DNA from: Mycobacterium lentiflavum
GTDB taxonomy: Bacteria; Actinomycetota; Actinomycetes; Mycobacteriales; Mycobacteriaceae
Assembly (NCBI RefSeq): GCF_022374895.2
Contig: NZ_CP092423.2
Span: forward strand, 248,001 to 312,000
Direction of reading: 5' to 3'
Length of the DNA stretch: 64,000 nucleotides
In this document: positions 26,959-35,078 of the stretch, one piece after another
Numbering within the stretch: the first letter of the stretch is position 1
Layout: each line of letters starts with the position of its first letter
Made by a program: the position numbers and the translations under genes
The notes under the pieces: model-generated
What the model was told of the DNA's origin: nothing
Databases searched by the model: none
The model's input: only the letters and a program-made list of their open reading frames with translations

Positions 26959-28562
26959 CAGCCGCGGTCCTTGCGCAGTGCCAGCACGCTGCCGTCGCCG
27001 TCGGCCGAGAGGTAGATCGTTCCGTCGGCCGCGGCGGTGATCCCGGCGAATGGGCCCTGCGGTCCGGAAAACGGCGGCATACCCCGCAGCGGCTTCGGCG
27101 TGACGCCCGGCGGCGGGCCGACCGGCAGCCCGGACGCGATCGTGCGCCGAGCGCTGCTGGTCAGGTCGAACGCGACCAACTCCTTGGCGCCGGCATCGAC
27201 GACGTAGAGCACTCTGCCTTGCACCAGAATTCCTTGCGGTCGTTGCAGATTAGCGACAACGGTATCGATCTTCGACCCGTTCAACCTGACCACCCGGCCC
27301 GCCCCGGCCTCGGCGACCAGGCAGGCTCCGTCGGGATCGATCGCGACGCCGACCGGCTCGCGCAGATCGGTGGCCAGCACCTCGGTACCGCCCGACCGCG
27401 CCGACAGCACCCGTCCCGTGCCCAGCTCCGCGAACACCACACCGCCGGGGCCCAGCGCGACACCGTAGAGCTGGTCGAAACCGTCTGCCAGCAACTCGGT
27501 TTCGTTCGCCTCGGGTCGGTAGCGGCTGACCTGTCCGCCGGACGTCGTGACGACGAACTCGCCGGGCCCGCTGGCGACAAGGCCGCGCAGGAATCCGGGA
27601 TAGCCGGGGCTGAAGAGCATGCCCGCGGTGTGCAAGGACCCGTCGGGCAGAGCGATGTAAAAGTAGGTGCCGTCGGCGATGTAGAGCTGTCCGTCATGGC
27701 CGACCGCGAGGTCCAGCGGCCAGTTGAGTCCACCGGCCAACACGGATTGTGTTGCGCCATAGGGTGATATCTCGGTGATCTCGCCGGTGAAGTTGGAGAC
27801 GAACAGCTGCTCACCGACGAAGGTGCAGTTGTCCAGGCCCGGATTCAGCTGGGCGAGCAGTTGCCGATCGCCGCTGCGGGGATCGATGCGCAGCACCTGC
27901 CCACTTGCCACCTGGGTCGAAACGATTCGGCCTTGCGCGTCGAACTTGACCGAATCGGGTACTCCGAGATCACTTGCGACACATTGTGGTTCACCGCCGT
28001 CGGGGTCGATACGCCAGATTTCGTTGGCGCCCATCACCGGAAAATAGAGCAGGCCGTCCGGGCCGACCTCCATCGCGTTCGGTGAGGGCACGTTCTCCAA
28101 GAGCACCCGTGGCGGTCCGCCGGCCAGGTCGAACTCCAGCAGCCGTCCGCCCTCACGGCATTCACCGACGAACAACCGGCCCTGATGGAAGGTGATGCCG
28201 TTGGCCGACGGCACGTCGTCCCGCAACACCCGCGTCCGGCCGCCGGTATCGCGCACGCTGACCCGGCCGTCCATCACCTCGGTCGCATACAGGTTGCCGT
28301 GAGCGTCGAACGCGACGTCGTCGGGGGCCACAATGTCGCCGCCCGTGGGGCTGGCGGTCACGAGTTCCCCGGTGCGGGGATCCAGCGCGCTGATCTGACT
28401 GCCGGTGACCTGGGCGATGTAGATGCGACCGTCCGGGCCGGTACGCAACCCGTTGGCGCCGAACAGCCGACTGGGCGCGGTGACTCGTTCGAGCTCCCAA
28501 CCCGCGGCGACGTCGACGGGGTGCGTCACCGGGTACCGCGAGGGCTGCGTAGAGATCGCCAT
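26958..28562 (-). CDS. SMP-30/gluconolactonase-like beta-propeller protein
   Basis: The protein has 534 residues from the ATG at 28562. It is built of repeated beta-propeller blades of the pattern GPDGRIYIAQ, DAHGNLYATE, GPDGLLYFPV, GHDGQLYIAD, DPDGACLVAE and AADGTIYLSA. These resemble SMP-30/gluconolactonase/LRE-like and virginiamycin B lyase-like proteins. It is nearly twice the ~300 residues of a usual SMP-30, so it may hold two propellers. No signal peptide is visible, so it is probably cytoplasmic. Beside a Baeyer-Villiger-type enzyme, a lactone-hydrolysing role is attractive but unproven. It is the first gene of the leftward operon. Confidence 0.8.
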   Translation of the reverse strand: MAISTQPSRYPVTHPVDVAAGWELERVTAPSRLFGANGLRTGPDGRIYIAQVTGSQISALDPRTGELVTASPTGGDIVAPDDVAFDAHGNLYATEVMDGRVSVRDTGGRTRVLRDDVPSANGITFHQGRLFVGECREGGRLLEFDLAGGPPRVLLENVPSPNAMEVGPDGLLYFPVMGANEIWRIDPDGGEPQCVASDLGVPDSVKFDAQGRIVSTQVASGQVLRIDPRSGDRQLLAQLNPGLDNCTFVGEQLFVSNFTGEITEISPYGATQSVLAGGLNWPLDLAVGHDGQLYIADGTYFYIALPDGSLHTAGMLFSPGYPGFLRGLVASGPGEFVVTTSGGQVSRYRPEANETELLADGFDQLYGVALGPGGVVFAELGTGRVLSARSGGTEVLATDLREPVGVAIDPDGACLVAEAGAGRVVRLNGSKIDTVVANLQRPQGILVQGRVLYVVDAGAKELVAFDLTSSARRTIASGLPVGPPPGVTPKPLRGMPPFSGPQGPFAGITAAADGTIYLSADGDGSVLALRKDRG

Positions 28563-28707
28563 GGCTCGCCGAGGTCCTTCCGTCAGCCGTCTGGGCTGGA
28601 CGTTATCAAGTCGCCGTAGTCCAGACAATAGCCGCCAAGTGTGGCGTCACGACCTTGACAGCAAAGTCTGCCGATCGGAATAGTGTTCTCCAAAGGACAG
28701 AATGAGA

Positions 28708-28727
28708 TGTTTTGTCCGGACAAAACA
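28708..28727. promoter_or_regulatory. perfect 20-bp palindrome, candidate GntR operator
   Basis: TGTTTTGTCCGGACAAAACA is a perfect inverted repeat without spacer. It lies in the 228-bp gap between the divergent starts at 28562 and 28791. The GTCCGGAC centre resembles the GTCTAGAC-like centres known for HutC-type GntR operators such as those of DasR and YvoA. A single operator here could control both arms. Binding is inferred. Confidence 0.72.
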
Positions 28728-28790
28728 GGTGATAGTTTCCGGCTGCGGACGATGACGACAAGCCAAGTCCACGGCAGGCGAAAGCAGGTC

Positions 28791-29654
28791 ATGGACGATC
28801 ACGTGGATCACGACGCCCTCTTCGGACTCGACGGCCGCGTCGTGGTGGTTTCCGGCGCCGGCGGCGGCGGCATCGGCACGATCGTCACCGCCATGACCGC
28901 CCGGGCGGGCGCCACGGTGATCGCGGTCAGCCGGTCGAAGGAAAACCTGGACGAGCACATCGATCCGCTGGCCGCTCAGGGACTGCCCGTGGTCCCCATC
29001 GTCGCCGACGCATCCACCGACGAGGGCATCGCCACGGTGATCGACCAGGCGCGCCGCGCCGAGGGCGGCTTGTACGGGCTGGTCAACGTCGCCGGCGGCG
29101 CGCAACCGTCGACGTGGATGCCGTCGACCCGGGTGACCCGCAGCGACTGGCGCAAGATCTTCACCGACAATCTCGAAACGGCGTTCTTCATGAGCCAGGC
29201 CGTGGCGAGCGAACTGGTCGCCCAGCGACAGCCGGGATCGATCGTGTCGATCTCCTCGATCAGCGGCATGAACACCGCCCCGTTTCACATCGCCTACGGG
29301 ACGGCCAAGGCCGCGATCGTCGCGATGACCCGCACGATGGCCGTCGAATTGGCGGAGTCGGGAATCCGGGTGAACGCGGTGGCCCCCGGCGTCACCGAGA
29401 CGGCGGCGTCGCGCACCTACGTCGACGAGGATCCCGAACGGGACCGACAGGCAATCGCGATGGGCCGGCGCGGGCGGCCCGAGGAGCAGGCCGGCGCGAT
29501 ACTGTTCTTGCTCTCCCAGATGTCGAGCTACATCACCGGTCAGACGCTGCTTGTCGACGGCGGCCTGGACCTCAAATGGACCCATCTCGGCGCCGACAAC
29601 ACCTCGCTTTTTCTCAAGGACGAATCCTTCCGTGCCGAGATTAGGAGGATGTGA
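28791..29654 (+). CDS. short-chain dehydrogenase/reductase
   Basis: The protein has 287 residues from the ATG at 28791; in-frame ATGs at 28683 and 28752 are less likely because the first lies upstream of the operator palindrome. The Gly-rich loop is VSGAGGGGIGTIV, an unusual insertion-bearing form of TGxxxGIG. The catalytic segment AYGTAKAAI carries Tyr and Lys, and the end is ITGQTLLVDGGLDL. It opens the rightward operon; its stop (TGA at 29652) overlaps the Rieske ATG by one base and is preceded by AGGAGG. Confidence 0.87.
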   Translation: MDDHVDHDALFGLDGRVVVVSGAGGGGIGTIVTAMTARAGATVIAVSRSKENLDEHIDPLAAQGLPVVPIVADASTDEGIATVIDQARRAEGGLYGLVNVAGGAQPSTWMPSTRVTRSDWRKIFTDNLETAFFMSQAVASELVAQRQPGSIVSISSISGMNTAPFHIAYGTAKAAIVAMTRTMAVELAESGIRVNAVAPGVTETAASRTYVDEDPERDRQAIAMGRRGRPEEQAGAILFLLSQMSSYITGQTLLVDGGLDLKWTHLGADNTSLFLKDESFRAEIRRM

Positions 29655-31063
29655 TGGCCGACCGGGCCAAAGGCGTGAATTCCGAAGCAGCCGAGGAACT
29701 ATCGAGGCCGACGACCATCGGCGTCGAGGCCTACATCTCCGAGGACTATGCCCGCGCAGAGCGCGACAAGCTGTGGCGCCGGGTCTGGCAGCAGGTCGGG
29801 CGCGTCGAAGAGTTACCCGAGGTGGGCAGTTATCTCACCTACGACATTCTCGACGACTCGATCATCGTGGTGCGGACCGGCAGCGACGAATCGGGCGGAT
29901 TTCACGCCCACCACAACGTCTGCATGCACCGTGGCCGGCGGCTGATCGACACACCCGAAGGCGCCAAGAATGCTTGTGCCCGAACGCGAAAGTCGTTCGT
30001 CTGCGGCTTCCACGGCTGGACCTATGGTCTCGACGGCGTGTGCACGCACATCCGCGAGCGGCAGGACTGGCAGCAAGCGCTGACGCCGGACAACACCCAC
30101 CTGCGGCCGGTCCGGGTCGACACCTGGGGCGGGTGGCTGTGGATAAACATGGACCCCGACTGTGAGCCGCTGGCGGATTACCTGTTCCCCGCCGCGAAGA
30201 TTCTGGACCCGTTCGGGTGTGAGAACATGCGCTACAAATGGCGCAAGTGGGTTGAATTCGACTGCAATTGGAAGGTCGCGCTGGAGGCGTTCAACGAGAC
30301 CTACCACGTCTACACGACCCATCCGGAGTTCAATAAATTCGGCGAATTCAAGGGCTGGGCGAAGGCGCAAGGCAAACACAGCCACATCGGCTATGACGCT
30401 CCCGAGGACATGGAGGCCACCAAGTCCAAGATCCGCCTCGGCATCGGCGCCGATCCGCGCGTGTCGACCGCCCAGATGCAGGTGTACACGATGGAAGAAA
30501 CCAACGCCACCACCACGCAGACGCTGGTGAATGCCGCCAAGCGGCTGGTCGACGAGTTGCCCGAGGGGACACCGGCCGACAAGGTTCTCGAGCACTGGCT
30601 GACGTCGGCCCGTCGCGACGACGAGGCCCGCGGCGTGATGTGGCCGACGATTCCCGCAGACATCCTGGGGCAGGCCGGCACCGCATGGCAGATCTTCCCG
30701 AACTTCCAGATCGGGCAGGGTCTGACGAGCGCGCTGTGCTACGGCGCGCGGCCGCACCCCAGCTACAACCCCGACAAATGCATTTTCGAGGTGTCGGTCT
30801 TCGAGCTCTACCCGAAAGGCGAAGAACCGCAGACGGAGTGGGAACACACGCCGGTCGGTGACCCGAGGTGGCGGTCGGTGCTTCCGCAAGACTTCTCCAA
30901 TATGGCCGCCGTGCAGCAGGGCATGAAATCGCTCGGCTTTCCGGGCACCAAGCCCAACCCATACCGGGAACGCAGCACGGTCAACTTGCACTACCAACTA
31001 TCGAGATACATGGGTACCGGTGAGCCCCAGGAGCTTTCAGGTAAGGAGCGCCCCCCGGCATGA
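29654..31063 (+). CDS. Rieske-type aromatic-ring-hydroxylating oxygenase, alpha subunit
   Basis: The protein has 469 residues from the ATG at 29654, five bases after AGGAGG. The Rieske [2Fe-2S] motif is C90-M-H92 and C117-x2-H120 (CMHRGRR, CGFHGWTY). The mononuclear iron centre is seen in NWKVALEAFNETYHVYTTHP (Glu215, His218, His223). The length and arrangement fit oxygenase alpha subunits that hydroxylate aromatic or alicyclic substrates with O2. No ferredoxin, reductase or beta subunit is encoded nearby, so electrons must come from elsewhere. Its stop overlaps the next ATG (ATGA). Confidence 0.92.
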   Translation: MADRAKGVNSEAAEELSRPTTIGVEAYISEDYARAERDKLWRRVWQQVGRVEELPEVGSYLTYDILDDSIIVVRTGSDESGGFHAHHNVCMHRGRRLIDTPEGAKNACARTRKSFVCGFHGWTYGLDGVCTHIRERQDWQQALTPDNTHLRPVRVDTWGGWLWINMDPDCEPLADYLFPAAKILDPFGCENMRYKWRKWVEFDCNWKVALEAFNETYHVYTTHPEFNKFGEFKGWAKAQGKHSHIGYDAPEDMEATKSKIRLGIGADPRVSTAQMQVYTMEETNATTTQTLVNAAKRLVDELPEGTPADKVLEHWLTSARRDDEARGVMWPTIPADILGQAGTAWQIFPNFQIGQGLTSALCYGARPHPSYNPDKCIFEVSVFELYPKGEEPQTEWEHTPVGDPRWRSVLPQDFSNMAAVQQGMKSLGFPGTKPNPYRERSTVNLHYQLSRYMGTGEPQELSGKERPPA

Positions 31064-32928
31064 CGCCCGGCACGGAAGAACACCAAGATGGTTGCGGGCC
31101 TACTCAGACGCCTGACGACTTCGACATCGCCGCGCTGCGCGAGAAATATCGCCAGGAGCGCGAAAAGCGACTGCGCAAGGAGGGCGGCGCGCAGTACCTC
31201 GAACTCGACGGTGACCTGGCCGAACTCTACGAGGTAGACCCGTACACACCGGTGGCCGACCGCTCCCCGATCGACGAGGACATCGAGGTGGCCGTCCTCG
31301 GCGGCGGGTTCGCCGGGCTGTTGTCGGGCGCCTACCTGAAAAAGGCTGGCGTGCAGGATGTTCGGGTCATCGACATGGCGGGGGACTTCGGCGGAGTGTG
31401 GTACTGGAACCGCTTCCCGGGCATCCAATGCGACAACGACGCCTACTGCTACATCCCGATGCTCGAGGAGCTCGCCTTCCTGCCGAGCAAGAAGTTCGCC
31501 GACGGCGCCGAGATCTTCGCGCACTGCCAGGCCATGGGTAAGCACTTTGGCCTCTATGACGGCGCGATCTTCTCAACGCAGGTCGAGACCATGCGCTGGG
31601 ACGAGACGAGTAAGCGCTGGCGACTGATCACCAACCGCGGCGACGACATTCGCGCGCGGTTCGTGGTGATGGCGCAGGGCTCATACAACAAGCCGAAGCT
31701 GCCCGGTATCCCCGGTATCAAGGAGTACCTGGACAGCGGCGGCCACGCGTTCCATTCCGCACGCTGGGACTACGATTACACCGGCGGCGACTCTAACGGC
31801 GGCCTGCATAGGCTGGCCGACAAGCGGGTCGCACTCGTCGGTACCGGGGCTACCGGCGTCCAGCTGGTGCCGCATCTCGGCCGGGATGCCAAGCAGCTCT
31901 TCGTATTCCAGCGCACCCCGTCGTCGGTGGACATGCGCGCCAACACGCCCACCGACCCGGCCTGGGCGGCGGCTCTGCAGCCCGGTTGGCAGGAGGAGCG
32001 CAAGCGTAACTTCCACAACTGGTCACCGTTTGTGGGGGTGGTCTTCGGCGAACCAGATCTGGTGTGCGACTTCTGGACCGAATTGGGCCGCAACATGACC
32101 GCCCGGATTGCCGCCAGCCCGGATCCCGCCTCGCTGGGGATCGAGGAGATCATGGCGATCCGGGAGGAAGAGGACTACAAGATCATGGAGCGGCTGCGCC
32201 GCCGGGTGGCCGCGCTGGTCGACGACCCCGACACCGCCGAGGCGCTCAAGCCGTACTACCGCTTCATGTGCAAGCGGCCGTGTTCGAGCGAGACGTACCT
32301 CCCGGCGTTCAACCTGCCCAACGTGACGTTGGTGGACGTGTCGGAGTCCAAGGGAGTGGAACGCCTGACGGAAAAGGGCATAGTCGCCAACGGCGTCGAG
32401 TACGAGGTCGATTGCGTCGTATTCGCCAGCGGGTTCGAGATCTCCACGGAGATCAGTCGGCGCTTCGCGGTCGACGTCATCGAGGGCCGAGACGGGCTGT
32501 CGCTGTTCGACTATTGGCACGACAGGTACCAGACGCTGCACGGCATTACCACCCGCGGATTCCCTAACCAGTTCTTCACCGGCTTCATCCAGGGGGGCGT
32601 CTCGGCCAACACCACCGCGATGTTCGAGCAACAGGCCGAGCATATCGCCTACATCATCGCCGAGGCGCATAAACGCGGCGCGACCACCGTCGAACCCAGT
32701 CAAGAGGGCCAGGACGGCTGGGTCAAAACGGTCGCCGAACTCGCGATCGACAACTCGGCCTTCGAGATGTCTTGCACCCCTGGCTATTACAACAATGAGG
32801 GTCAGGGTGGCGCCAAAGACAATGGTGCGTTCCTCGGTGATTTCTACTCGCCGGGCTTCTACGCCTTCGGTGACCTGATCGCCGAGTGGCGCGCCAAGGG
32901 TGACCTGGAAGGCCTTGAGCTTTCGTGA
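31060..32928 (+). CDS. flavin-containing Baeyer-Villiger-type monooxygenase
   Basis: The protein has 622 residues. After a ~75-residue N-terminal extension, as in phenylacetone and steroid monooxygenases, comes the FAD-binding GGGFAGLLSGAYL. The NADPH-binding VGTGATGVQLVPHL lies near residue 265. The type I fingerprint FxGxxxHxxxW(P/D) is seen as SGGHAFHSARWD, with Ser in place of the first Phe. The enzyme would insert oxygen into a ketone to give an ester or lactone. It overlaps the Rieske gene upstream and the SDR gene downstream by 4 bp each. Confidence 0.87.
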   Translation: MTPGTEEHQDGCGPTQTPDDFDIAALREKYRQEREKRLRKEGGAQYLELDGDLAELYEVDPYTPVADRSPIDEDIEVAVLGGGFAGLLSGAYLKKAGVQDVRVIDMAGDFGGVWYWNRFPGIQCDNDAYCYIPMLEELAFLPSKKFADGAEIFAHCQAMGKHFGLYDGAIFSTQVETMRWDETSKRWRLITNRGDDIRARFVVMAQGSYNKPKLPGIPGIKEYLDSGGHAFHSARWDYDYTGGDSNGGLHRLADKRVALVGTGATGVQLVPHLGRDAKQLFVFQRTPSSVDMRANTPTDPAWAAALQPGWQEERKRNFHNWSPFVGVVFGEPDLVCDFWTELGRNMTARIAASPDPASLGIEEIMAIREEEDYKIMERLRRRVAALVDDPDTAEALKPYYRFMCKRPCSSETYLPAFNLPNVTLVDVSESKGVERLTEKGIVANGVEYEVDCVVFASGFEISTEISRRFAVDVIEGRDGLSLFDYWHDRYQTLHGITTRGFPNQFFTGFIQGGVSANTTAMFEQQAEHIAYIIAEAHKRGATTVEPSQEGQDGWVKTVAELAIDNSAFEMSCTPGYYNNEGQGGAKDNGAFLGDFYSPGFYAFGDLIAEWRAKGDLEGLELS

Positions 32929-33878
32929 GCGAGTTGCGGTTCGACGACCGCGTGGCCGTGGTGACCGGGGCCGGTCGCGGGCTGGGTCGCGCCTACGCGC
33001 AACTGCTCGCCTCACGCGGGGCGAAGGTGGTGGTTAACGACGTCGGCGGCAGCCTCGACGGCGCCGGGGTCGACGCCGGTCCGGCCGAGCAGGTGGTCGC
33101 CGAGATCACCGCGGCCGGGGGAGCCGCCGTCGCGTGTGGCGCGTCGGTCGCGACCCGAGAGGGCGGCGAGGCGATCGTCGCGGCCGCTCTCGAAACCTTC
33201 GGCCGCATAGACATTCTGGTGCACAACGCCGGCAACGTCCGTCCCGGTTCGCTCAAGGACATGAGCTACCAGGACTTCGACGCCGTGCTCGACGTGCATT
33301 TGCGCGGCGCGTTCCACGTGGTGCGACCGGCGTTTCCGCTCATGTGCGAGGCCGGCTACGGCCGCATCGTGCTGACGTCGTCGATCGGCGGGCTGTACGG
33401 AAATCACAACGTGGCGAATTATGCCGCCGCCAAGGCCGGTGTGATCGGGCTGTCCAACGTGGCCGCGCTCGAAGGCGCCGCCGAGGGGGTGCGGTGCAAC
33501 GTGATCGTGCCGGCCGCGGTGACACGCATGGCCGAAGGCATCGATACCTCGGCCTATCCGCCGATGGGTGCGGAACTTGTTGCACCCGTGGTGGGTTGGC
33601 TCGCGCACGAATCGTGCTCGGTGTCTGGTGAACTGTTCGTCGCGCTGGCGGGTCGGGTGGCCCGCGCCGTCATCGCGGAGAGCCCGGGCGTGTGCCGGTC
33701 ATCGTGGACGATCGAGGACGTCGGCAACCACCTGGATGCGATCCGTTACGTCGAAGCGCCGCTGATCTTTCCGGTCGCCCCGGATGGCCATCACGCGCAC
33801 CTCCGTTACAGCTTCGAGCTGGCTCAGAGGTCTCACGAACGACCTGGCTCAAACGACCAAGGAGCGCACCATGGCTAG
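32925..33878 (+). CDS. SDR of the multifunctional-enzyme-2 (3-hydroxyacyl-CoA dehydrogenase) type
   Basis: The protein has 317 residues from a GTG overlapping the monooxygenase stop (GTGA). The N-terminus RVAVVTGAGRGLGRAYAQLLASRGAKVVVNDVGG, with a long loop after beta-2, is characteristic of the hydroxyacyl-CoA dehydrogenase part of peroxisomal MFE-2. HNAG and NYAAAKAG carry the other SDR motifs. The C-terminal ~80 residues extend beyond the SDR core. A role in oxidising a 3-hydroxyacyl-CoA is likely. Its 3' end overlaps the CoA-transferase start by 8 bp. Confidence 0.87.
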   Translation: MSELRFDDRVAVVTGAGRGLGRAYAQLLASRGAKVVVNDVGGSLDGAGVDAGPAEQVVAEITAAGGAAVACGASVATREGGEAIVAAALETFGRIDILVHNAGNVRPGSLKDMSYQDFDAVLDVHLRGAFHVVRPAFPLMCEAGYGRIVLTSSIGGLYGNHNVANYAAAKAGVIGLSNVAALEGAAEGVRCNVIVPAAVTRMAEGIDTSAYPPMGAELVAPVVGWLAHESCSVSGELFVALAGRVARAVIAESPGVCRSSWTIEDVGNHLDAIRYVEAPLIFPVAPDGHHAHLRYSFELAQRSHERPGSNDQGAHHG

Positions 33879-35034
33879 CCCGACAGGCCCGATGACCGGG
33901 GTGCGCGTGGTCGACCTCACCGCGATGGTGATGGGACCGTACTGCACGCAGATCTTGGCCGACATGGGTGCCGACGTCATCAAAGTCGAACCGCCCCAGG
34001 GGGATAACACCCGCTACATCTCGGTGGGGCCGGCGCCCGGCATGAGCGGGGTATTCGTCAACGTCAACCGCGGCAAGCGCAGCGTCGTGCTGGACCTGCA
34101 AACCGACGCCGGAACTTCTGCACTGCGCGCTCTCGTCGAGACCGCCGACGTCTTCATCCACTCGATGCGCGCCAAGGCAATCGCGAAGCTGGGCTTCGGC
34201 TATGACGCCGTCGCCGCCATCAATCCCGCGATCGTCTACACCAATTGCTACGGGTATGGGCGACGCGGACCCGATCACGACCGTCCCGCCTACGACGACA
34301 CGATTCAGGCCGAATGCGGCCTGCCCGCGGTGCAGCAGCAATTGACCGGTGAGGCCGATTACGTCGGCACCATCATGGCCGACAAGATCGCCGGACTGAC
34401 GGCGCTGTACGCGACGATGATGGCGTTGTTTCACCGCGAGCGCACCGGGCAGGGGCAAGAGGTCGAGGTCGCCATGTTCGAAACCATGGCCTCGTTCATG
34501 CTCGTCGAACACGCCAACGGTGCCATGTTCGACCCTCCCCTGGGGCCGGCAGTGTATCCGCGCACCGTGGCACCCAACCGGCGCCCCTATCGCACCAGCG
34601 ATGGCTACATCGCCGCGTTGATCTACAACGACAAACACTGGAACGCCTTCATGGAAGCCGTGCAGCCGCCGTGGGCCAGCGAGCTGTATTCGACGCTGGA
34701 ACAGCGCGCGCGCGAAATCGACACCGTCTACGGGTTGGTCGCCGAGACGATGAAAGAGCGTTCCACCGCCCAGTGGCTAACGCTGTTGCGCCAACTCGAG
34801 ATACCGGTCGCGCCGCTGAACACCCCCGGCGCGCTCTTCGACGATCCGCATCTGGCCGCCGTCGGCATGTTCGAGACGGTGGACACCCCGCACGGGCCGG
34901 TGCGATTTCCCGGCGTGCCCACCTGGTTCTCGCAGACGCCGGGCCGCGTGGCGGGGCCGGCGCCAGAGCTCGGGGCTGACACCGCGGCCGTCCTCGACGA
35001 ACTCGGTCTGGCTGTCGACGTGAACCCGGGATAG
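33871..35034 (+). CDS. class III (CaiB/BaiF/Frc family) CoA-transferase
   Basis: The protein has 387 residues from the ATG at 33871, with AAGGAGCG upstream. Family landmarks are GVRVVDLTAMVMGPYCTQILADMGADVIKVEPP at the N-terminus, NRGKRSVVLDL near residue 67, and PAYDDTIQAECGL near residue 140. The PxYD-x3-QA pattern of the last carries the Asp that forms the acyl-enzyme. These enzymes move CoA from one carboxylate to another. Its place just before a ThDP enzyme recalls the formyl-CoA transferase/oxalyl-CoA decarboxylase arrangement. Confidence 0.92.
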   Translation: MASPTGPMTGVRVVDLTAMVMGPYCTQILADMGADVIKVEPPQGDNTRYISVGPAPGMSGVFVNVNRGKRSVVLDLQTDAGTSALRALVETADVFIHSMRAKAIAKLGFGYDAVAAINPAIVYTNCYGYGRRGPDHDRPAYDDTIQAECGLPAVQQQLTGEADYVGTIMADKIAGLTALYATMMALFHRERTGQGQEVEVAMFETMASFMLVEHANGAMFDPPLGPAVYPRTVAPNRRPYRTSDGYIAALIYNDKHWNAFMEAVQPPWASELYSTLEQRAREIDTVYGLVAETMKERSTAQWLTLLRQLEIPVAPLNTPGALFDDPHLAAVGMFETVDTPHGPVRFPGVPTWFSQTPGRVAGPAPELGADTAAVLDELGLAVDVNPG

Positions 35035-35078
35035 CGCTTGCTAAACGAAATCTATTGCTAGTAGAGGAGTTTCCAATA

